A stretch of 26,408 nucleotides of DNA from Clostridiales bacterium (GTDB taxonomy: Bacteria; Bacillota; Clostridia; Christensenellales; Aristaeellaceae): the NCBI GenBank assembly GCA_004556155.1, contig SFIM01000031.1:1-26408 (forward strand), written 5' to 3'. The translations under genes and the position numbers were made by a program. Of this stretch, positions 22,437 to 26,408 are shown one piece after another. The notes beneath the pieces were generated by a model. The model made no database searches and was not told the DNA's origin. It saw only the letters and a list, made by a program, of their open reading frames with translations. Numbering within the stretch: the stretch's first letter is position 1; each line of letters begins with the position of its first letter.

Positions 22437-23714
22437 GTGACCTATTCTGCCCTGCCTGAGGATTACGCCGCGCGCGCGCTGTCGCTGTGCATCATGCAGC
22501 CCACCGTTTCGGGCGGCGACGCGGGGATATTCCGCCGCCTGCATACGCTGCTGCGGCAGCTGTTTCCGCGGCTTTTTTCGCTGTGCAGCTGCGAAACCTT
22601 AGGCGGCGGCGCGCTTTTGCTGCATCTGCCCGGCACGCCGGAGGGGCAGCCGCTGGTGTTTTTATCGCATCTGGATGTGGTCAGCCCCGGCGATATCAGC
22701 GCCTGGACGCATCCGCCCTTTGGCGGCGAAACGCACGGCGGCTACATCTATGGCCGCGGGGCGGCGGATATGAAGGGTCATCTGGTTGCCCTGTTAACGG
22801 CTGCCGAGGGGCTGCTGTCCGAGGGCTGGCAGCCCGGCGGGGATATCTGGCTTGCATTTTCCTGTGATGAGGAAACGCGCGGGGGCAGCATGGCCGCTAT
22901 GGCCCGCCTGCTGCAGGCACGCGGCGTGCGCCCTGCCTTTATTCTGGATGAGGGCGGCAATATCTCTCAGCCCTTCTCGCTGACGCGCAAGCCTTTCGCT
23001 ACGGTGGGCGTGGCTGAAAAGGGATGGCTGCTCTTTTCGCTTAGCTGCACGGCTCCGCGCGCGCTGGAGGAGCTTTCCCGCGCGGCGACGCGTATATCGC
23101 GTATCCATCCCCGTGCGCGGCTATGCGACCCGGTGCTGTCGGATATGCTGCCCGCCATGCGCCCCCTGATGAACGGGCGCGATCGCTTCTGCCTGTCCCA
23201 CGGCCGTCTTTTTCATGGGTCGCTCCTGCATCGTCTGTCGCGCACAGCCACGGGTCGCGCGATCACTCGCACGCAGCTATCATTATGGAAACAATCGGGC
23301 GACGCGCTGCTGGGCGAAATCCCCACGCTGCATTATTCGGCCAGCATCCTGCCCGGGGACAGCGCCGAGGCGCTGCTGCGTCAGGTGCGCCGCTGCATCA
23401 GGCGCGCGCCCATCACGCTGTCCGTGCAGTGCATGGAGGAGCCCGGCGCGCTCTCCCCTGCCAGCGGCCCCGCCTGGGATGCGCTGTGCACCGCCATCGC
23501 CGTGCATTTTCCGGGCACGGTGATCGTGCCCTCGCTGCTGGCAGGCGGCACGGACGCGCGGCGCATGGAAGCGCTCTGCCCGCAGGTGTACCGCTTCAGC
23601 CCCTTCATCCTGCCGCAGGACGAGCTCCTGCGCGTGCACGGCATAGACGAGCGACTGTCGCTGGAAAACCTGAACCGCGGCGTGGCCTTTTTCCGGCAGA
23701 TGCTGCAAGCATAA
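22437..23714 (+). CDS. M20 family metallopeptidase/deacylase
   Basis: This 425-residue cytoplasmic protein has the two-zinc site of the M20 family: H78 in LSHLDVVSPG with the following D80, D111 in GRGAADMKGHL, E145-E146 in SCDEETRGGS, D171 in ILDEGG and H401 in RVHGIDERL. The catalytic domain is split by a dimerisation (lid) domain, here about 190-315. The closest groups are carboxypeptidase PM20D1/CPS1-like and DapE/ArgE-like enzymes, which cleave a peptide or acyl-amide bond; the substrate cannot be told. The start is a GTG at 22437 with GGGGGA upstream; no ATG lies nearby in frame. It is a monocistronic gene followed by the promoter of the structured RNA. Confidence 0.88.
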   Translation: MTYSALPEDYAARALSLCIMQPTVSGGDAGIFRRLHTLLRQLFPRLFSLCSCETLGGGALLLHLPGTPEGQPLVFLSHLDVVSPGDISAWTHPPFGGETHGGYIYGRGAADMKGHLVALLTAAEGLLSEGWQPGGDIWLAFSCDEETRGGSMAAMARLLQARGVRPAFILDEGGNISQPFSLTRKPFATVGVAEKGWLLFSLSCTAPRALEELSRAATRISRIHPRARLCDPVLSDMLPAMRPLMNGRDRFCLSHGRLFHGSLLHRLSRTATGRAITRTQLSLWKQSGDALLGEIPTLHYSASILPGDSAEALLRQVRRCIRRAPITLSVQCMEEPGALSPASGPAWDALCTAIAVHFPGTVIVPSLLAGGTDARRMEALCPQVYRFSPFILPQDELLRVHGIDERLSLENLNRGVAFFRQMLQA

Positions 23715-23741
23715 GCATAAAAATCAGAAATATTTTCAGTG

Positions 23742-23770
23742 TTGACATTTTCGGCGTTGGCTGCTAATAT
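23742..23770 (+). promoter_or_regulatory. Promoter of the structured RNA gene
   Basis: TTGACA at 23742-23747, 17-base spacer, TAATAT at 23765-23770 with TGC before it. It faces an intergenic region without a protein gene on its strand, which argues for a stand-alone RNA. Confidence 0.8.
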
Positions 23771-23776
23771 ATTAGT

Positions 23777-23975
23777 AGAAGATGACGCCTCGCTCTGCGC
23801 CGCCGGTACGTGACCGGTAGGTGAGAGCGAGCCGTTTCCTGTGCGAGTCGGTACGTGACCGGTTGTCGACGGGAAATCGGTGGGCGTCATTTCTGTGTTT
23901 TCAAGATAGAAAAAAACCTGGAAAGACGAAGAAAGCCGCTGCCTTCCTTGGCGAAGAAAGCAGCGGCTTCTTATC
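23777..23975 (+). ncRNA. Candidate structured small RNA with two arms ending in the same hairpin
   Basis: A promoter predicts a start near 23777. An outer stem pairs 23782-23790 with 23882-23890 (9 bp, one G-T pair). Inside are two arms. Arm A (about 23790-23830) has TCGCTCT pairing with AGAGCGA and a top hairpin; arm B (about 23832-23880) has CCGTTTCCT pairing with GGGAAATCGG (one bulge) and a top hairpin. Both tops are the identical 15-mer CGGTACGTGACCGGT, a 5-bp stem in arm A (CCGGT/ACCGG) and a 4-5-bp stem in arm B, closing the same ACGTG loop. The loop bases ACGT are self-complementary, so loop-loop or dimer contacts are possible. No protein gene follows on this strand and a terminator hairpin ends the unit. 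It matches no class I know: not SRP RNA, 6S-like single hairpin, tmRNA, RNase P or a recognised riboswitch. Confidence 0.65.
23804..23863 (+). repeat. Direct repeat of a 15-base hairpin (2 copies)
   Basis: CGGTACGTGACCGGT occurs at 23804-23818 and 23849-23863, 45 bases apart, with different flanks. Each copy is itself an inverted repeat. Confidence 0.9.
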
Positions 23976-23985
23976 TTTCTCTTTC
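23929..23985. terminator. Terminator of the structured RNA, shared with the convergent yfbR-like gene
   Basis: A stem of at least 10 bp (23933-23942 with 23960-23969, extending outward with one bulge), followed on the plus strand by a T/C-rich run that reaches the yfbR-like stop codon. On the minus strand the tail is also T-rich, so it can serve both directions. Confidence 0.75.
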
Positions 23986-24009
23986 TTTTTCTTTTGCTTT
24001 TCTCTTTCG

Positions 24010-24594
24010 TTAATCCCGCGAAATCTCATCCAGCGACATGCCAAAGCCCGGCACAAAATCGTCCATGAAATCCTGCACCTCGGGCAGGTCGATGCGGCGG
24101 ATGGCGCTGAGCGTGCTGGTCTCAGCCTCGGCAAACTCGCGGTTGCCCATCTTGCGCTCCTCCATGCACTTGATATAGGCGCTGATCTTGTCGGCAGCCT
24201 TGACGATGCGCCATTCCGCGCCCTTCTCCTCCGTGCCGATCAGCGCTTCATAAGTGGGGCGGATGTCCTCGGGCAGCATGCGCAGCAGCCGCTGGTCGGC
24301 AATGGCCTCCAGACGGTGATATTCATCCCGGATGACGGGGTTGTTGTGCTTGACGGGCGTGGGCAGATCGCCAGTGATGACCTCGCTGGCGTCGTGATAC
24401 ATGGCCAGCGCCATGATGTGCTCTGCATCATAATCCCTGCGGTAGCGGGCGTTGCCCAGCAGCGCGATGGCGTGGGCGATCATGGCCGTCTGGAAGGCGT
24501 GCTCCATGTCGTTTTCTGCCTGGGTGTTGCGCATCAGCCCCCAACGGCGGATATACTTCATGCGGTTCATGTAAGCGAAAAAATGGTGCGGCAT
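24010..24594 (-). CDS. yfbR: YfbR-like 5'-deoxynucleotidase (HD domain)
   Basis: The 194-residue cytoplasmic enzyme matches YfbR, a metal-dependent HD phosphohydrolase that removes phosphate from deoxyribonucleoside 5'-monophosphates. The diagnostic residues are present: R17-W18 in RRWGLMRNT, H32 in MEHAFQ, H67-D68 in AMYHDASEV with E71, the TGDLPTPVK loop from 74, and D135 in KAADKISAYIK. The length agrees with the family. AAGGAG lies 9 bases before the ATG at 24594. The gene runs divergently from thiT; its 5' end is 12 bases from the thiT -35 box, so the two transcription starts lie very close or overlap. No convincing promoter hexamers of its own were found. Confidence 0.9.
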   Translation of the reverse strand: MPHHFFAYMNRMKYIRRWGLMRNTQAENDMEHAFQTAMIAHAIALLGNARYRRDYDAEHIMALAMYHDASEVITGDLPTPVKHNNPVIRDEYHRLEAIADQRLLRMLPEDIRPTYEALIGTEEKGAEWRIVKAADKISAYIKCMEERKMGNREFAEAETSTLSAIRRIDLPEVQDFMDDFVPGFGMSLDEISRD

Positions 24595-24606
24595 GGCGGT
24601 TTCTCC

Positions 24607-24634
24607 TTGACAAGTATTGGTTTTGTGCTATAAT
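24607..24634 (+). promoter_or_regulatory. Promoter of the TPP riboswitch and thiT
   Basis: TTGACA at 24607-24612, 16-base spacer, TATAAT at 24629-24634 with TGC before it. Both hexamers are consensus. Transcription should start near 24641, just before the aptamer. Confidence 0.9.
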
Positions 24635-24645
24635 GCTTGCGTTAC

Positions 24646-24729
24646 CCGCTGGGGGCGTCGCATAGCGGCTGAGATGGCTTGGGCCAGTCCCCTCGAACCT
24701 GTGTAGATCATCCTACCGTAGGGAAGCGG
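24646..24729 (+). promoter_or_regulatory. TPP riboswitch (THI element) aptamer
   Basis: Conserved parts appear in order: P1 5' strand CCGCT (24646-24650), the GGCTGAGA segment with CTGAGA at 24669-24674, GAACCTG around 24695-24701, and the GTAGGGA end (24718-24724) followed by the P1 3' strand AGCGG (24725-24729). This is the thiamine pyrophosphate aptamer. Binding of TPP should favour the terminator hairpin that follows, so thiT is expressed when thiamine is scarce. Confidence 0.95.
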
Positions 24730-24761
24730 AAAAGCAGAGGTGTATTGCCTCCGCACCGTTT

Positions 24762-24790
24762 CCCGCATGCGTAAAGCGTGCGGGTTTTAT
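24762..24790 (+). terminator. Riboswitch-controlled terminator before thiT
   Basis: A 9-bp stem (24762-24770 with 24776-24784) with a GTAAA loop and a TTTT run. It lies between the TPP aptamer and the thiT ribosome binding site, so the switch probably works by transcription termination. Confidence 0.88.
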
Positions 24791-24818
24791 TATGCGGGAA
24801 AAGAAGGAGGCATTTCTC

Positions 24819-25466
24819 ATGTTCAAAAAGTTTGCCGAAACTCCCCTGACGCTGTGGATCGCCCCGGCTGTGGTGGTCGCGCTGTGCGTGATCTTCGCCG
24901 CGCTGGTCAAGACCCGCCGCAAGTGGAACGCGCGCATGCTTGCGTCCGGCGCGCTGTGCGTGGCGCTGTCCTTTGTGCTCAGCTGCATCCGCCTGTATCG
25001 CATGCCCACCGGCGGCAGCGTCACCCCTGGCAGCATGTTGCCGCTGATGCTGTTCTCCGTGGCCTACGGCGCGGGCCCCGGCCTGCTGGCCGGCCTGGTA
25101 TACGGCGTGCTGCAGTATCTGCAGGGCGGCTGGTGGCTCAATGTCTGGCAGTTCCTGCTGGATTACATCCTGGCCTTTACCGTGCTGGGCCTGGCGGGCA
25201 TTGCCCATAACAAGAGCGAAAAGTGGATGTACCTGTCCATTCCTTTTGCGGCCCTGATGCGCGCGCTGTGCGCCTTCCTGGCTGGCCTGATGTGGGTGGC
25301 AGACACCCCCGTATCCGAGCTGGTCATCGGCAACTGGCAGTTCTCCACGCCCGTAACCTACTCCCTGGTGTACAACGGCGCGTACCTGATCCCTGATACC
25401 CTGATCTGCCTGCTGCTGGCCGCGTTGGTTGGCAAGCGGCTGCTCAAGGCCATCAAGGGCAACTGA
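24819..25466 (+). CDS. thiT: Thiamine ECF transporter S component ThiT
   Basis: ThiT is the thiamine-binding membrane subunit that works with the shared energy-coupling module (EcfA, EcfA', EcfT) encoded elsewhere. The 215 residues give about six helices. LMLFSVAYGAGPGLLAGLVYGVLQYLQGGWW, LLDYILAFTVLGLAGI and YSLVYNGAYLIPDTLIC match ThiT, including the aromatic and Tyr/Asn/Asp residues that line the thiamine pocket in known structures. The start at 24819 (MFKKFAETPL) follows AAGGAGG by 8-9 bases; an upstream ATG at 24792 lies between the terminator and this site and is rejected. The TPP riboswitch upstream confirms the assignment. Confidence 0.93.
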   Translation: MFKKFAETPLTLWIAPAVVVALCVIFAALVKTRRKWNARMLASGALCVALSFVLSCIRLYRMPTGGSVTPGSMLPLMLFSVAYGAGPGLLAGLVYGVLQYLQGGWWLNVWQFLLDYILAFTVLGLAGIAHNKSEKWMYLSIPFAALMRALCAFLAGLMWVADTPVSELVIGNWQFSTPVTYSLVYNGAYLIPDTLICLLLAALVGKRLLKAIKGN

Positions 25467-25481
25467 AAATAATCAGCCGAT

Positions 25482-25519
25482 GCGGCCTTGCTCCATGGGG
25501 GCAGGGCCGCGTTTCTATT
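25482..25519 (+). terminator. Terminator of thiT
   Basis: A 10-bp stem (25482-25491 with 25501-25510, one G-T pair) and a T-rich tail. The bases from 25520 to 25600 contain no recognisable feature. Confidence 0.85.
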
Positions 25520-25601
25520 GTACCATAGACGGGCGAAAAAGGCCACCGCCGCACTGGAAAAGAATGTGAAGGGAATTGCTGTTTTTGCCTAAAAAAAGTG
25601 A

Positions 25602-25630
25602 TTGACAAAGCGAGCGAATGCTGCTATACT
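25602..25630 (+). promoter_or_regulatory. Promoter of the tRNA-Ser pair
   Basis: TTGACA at 25602-25607, 17-base spacer, TATACT at 25625-25630 with TGC before it. It is followed by the two tRNA genes in one unit. Confidence 0.88.
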
Positions 25631-25669
25631 ATTATAGCGATTCGATGATGAAGGCTGTCACGCCCATGC

Positions 25670-25759
<90 letters not shown>

Positions 25760-25783
25760 TTTCATCGATGCATGCAGGCCAAT

Positions 25784-25875
25784 GGAGAAGTACCCAAGTG
25801 GCCGAAGGGGCTCCCCTGCTAAGGGAGTAGACTGGGATAACCGGTGCGAGAGTTCAAATCTCTCCTTCTCCGCCA
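25784..25875 (+). tRNA. tRNA-Ser (anticodon GCT)
   Basis: The acceptor stem GGAGAAG (25784-25790) pairs with CTTCTCC (25865-25871), followed by G and encoded CCA. The anticodon loop CTGCTAA on a CTCCC/GGGAG stem gives GCT, reading AGC and AGU. The long variable arm and GTTCAAATC T loop fit serine. It lies 25 bases after the first tRNA and shares its promoter. Confidence 0.97.
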
Positions 25876-25878
25876 AAT

Positions 25879-25919
25879 GTGCGAAATCTGCTTGAAAATA
25901 GCCGGTTTCGCACTTTTTT
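25879..25919 (+). terminator. Terminator of the tRNA unit
   Basis: An 8-bp stem GTGCGAAA/TTTCGCAC (25879-25886 with 25906-25913) with a 19-base loop and six T. Confidence 0.88.
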
Positions 25920-26025
25920 GTGCGGTTTTGGGGCTAAAACGGGGGAAAACTGGGCTGATGCGGGAAAGCCGCTGCATCGACAGAATTAGAAATTATGGCG
26001 CGTTAATTCTGCTTATGTGCGGCTA

Positions 26026-26083
26026 TTGTATACACGGTTGTAATCATGTATACAACACACGGTTGTAATCAAATAAAGATTAC
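26026..26083. repeat. Overlapping direct and inverted repeats in AT-rich DNA
   Basis: TTGTATACA (26026-26034) and TGTATACAA (26047-26055) form a 9-bp inverted repeat. The 15-mer ACACGGTTGTAATCA is repeated directly at 26032-26046 and 26057-26071. GTAATC (26065-26070) and GATTAC (26078-26083) make a further inverted repeat. The set looks like protein-binding sites, but the nearby gene is read the other way and ends here, so the function is unknown. No gene is seen in 25920-26199. Confidence 0.7.
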
Positions 26084-26095
26084 TTATAAAAAATC

Positions 26096-26125
26096 AAAAA
26101 ACCGGAGTACAAAGCTGTGCTCCGG
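26096..26125 (-). terminator. Terminator of the minus-strand membrane protein gene
   Basis: On the minus strand a 9-bp stem (26102-26110 with 26117-26125, one G-T pair) is followed by six T (26096-26101). Confidence 0.88.
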
Positions 26126-26199
26126 CAGATTCATTCCATGCATAAAGAGCTTTCTTGCCTAATGATTGTAGGCGAAAATAACGCCCTTTCATGTTTGGA

Positions 26200-26408
26200 T
26201 TATTCTTTGCGCATAAAGACAGAACAGACGAACTGCAACAAGGCGAAAAGTAGTGCAACACCACCCCAAATCACCAGATCCTTATATACACCGTTACTTG
26301 TTACACCGATAATGCCAGCAATTAAGTAAAATATAAATGCTACAATACCACCGCCTTTACTCTTGCGCGTGGCAAGGCCAGTAATTCCAGCGACCAGCAA
26401 TGCAATCA
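26200..26408 (-). CDS. Small hydrophobic membrane protein, C-terminal part (partial)
   Basis: The frame is open from the window end to TAA at 26200-26202, about 69 codons; the start lies outside. It reads two or three membrane segments (LLVAGITGLATRK, IVAFIFYLIAGIIGV, LVIWGGVALLFALLQFVCSVF) with a short basic end MRKE. I do not recognise the family; small four-helix membrane proteins of Firmicutes look like this. The base composition is distinctly more AT-rich than the rest of the window, which together with its place beyond two tRNA genes hints at acquired DNA. Confidence 0.6.
   Translation of the reverse strand, partial: IALLVAGITGLATRKSKGGGIVAFIFYLIAGIIGVTSNGVYKDLVIWGGVALLFALLQFVCSVFMRKE

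Noticed and set aside
23804..23863. CRISPR-like repeat
   Set aside because: Only two copies of a short palindromic word, within one folded RNA, and no cas genes.
23777..23900. Guanidine-II (mini-ykkC) riboswitch, because of two hairpins with ACG in the loops
   Set aside because: Loops read ACGTG, not the ACGR tetraloop form, the hairpins sit inside a closed outer stem, and no exporter gene follows on that strand.
24762..24818. thiT start at ATG 24792
   Set aside because: It lies right after the terminator without a ribosome binding site; ATG 24819 has AAGGAGG and gives the usual ThiT N-terminus.

Overview
The window is GC-rich bacterial chromosome. It suggests a member of the Clostridia, perhaps a gut lineage near Christensenellales (placement inferred, not proven). 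Supporting points are strong AGGAGG ribosome binding sites, SigA promoters that mostly carry an extended TGn -10 element, a parE-parC pair, a DUF1538/P-II pair, a YczE-type membrane protein, a TPP-riboswitch-controlled thiT and an ATP-type phosphofructokinase. Codon use and GC are uniform until the last few hundred bases after two tRNA-Ser genes, where the sequence turns AT-rich.

Layout. 1-4808: end of an FMN-binding protein, a terminator, then topoisomerase IV parE-parC from a near-consensus promoter. 4809-6331: divergent YczE-like membrane protein and an HTH regulator with an S24-like C-terminal domain. 6464-8844: divergent MATE exporter and a broken membrane/flavodoxin gene. 8929-11119: DUF1538 membrane protein plus a two-domain P-II-like protein. 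11177-13403: HD hydrolase, then an ECF sigma/anti-sigma operon. 13658-15978: secreted 5'-nucleotidase, then a short ORF that looks like a collapsed sigma/anti-sigma locus. 16053-22185 (minus strand): SPFH/prohibitin protein, a heterodimeric ABC exporter preceded by a short leader ORF and a terminator (probable attenuation), and pfkA. 22437-23714: M20 peptidase. 23742-23985: an intergenic transcription unit for a structured RNA with two arms ending in the same 15-nt hairpin. 24010-25466: YfbR-like nucleotidase divergent from a TPP riboswitch and thiT. 25602-25919: two tRNA-Ser genes. 25920-26408: repeat-bearing AT-rich DNA and a partial small membrane protein.

How the parts work together. Several units are self-contained regulatory modules: the sigma/anti-sigma pair with a likely self-recognised promoter, the ABC exporter with a leader peptide and terminator, the TPP riboswitch with thiT, and the DUF1538 transporter-like protein with its P-II-like partner. 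The strongest candidates for something undescribed are the twin-hairpin RNA at 23777-23975, the 34-codon leader ORF in front of the ABC exporter, and the DUF1538/tandem P-II operon. Two genes (8016-8844 and 15478-15978) look like products of internal deletion.
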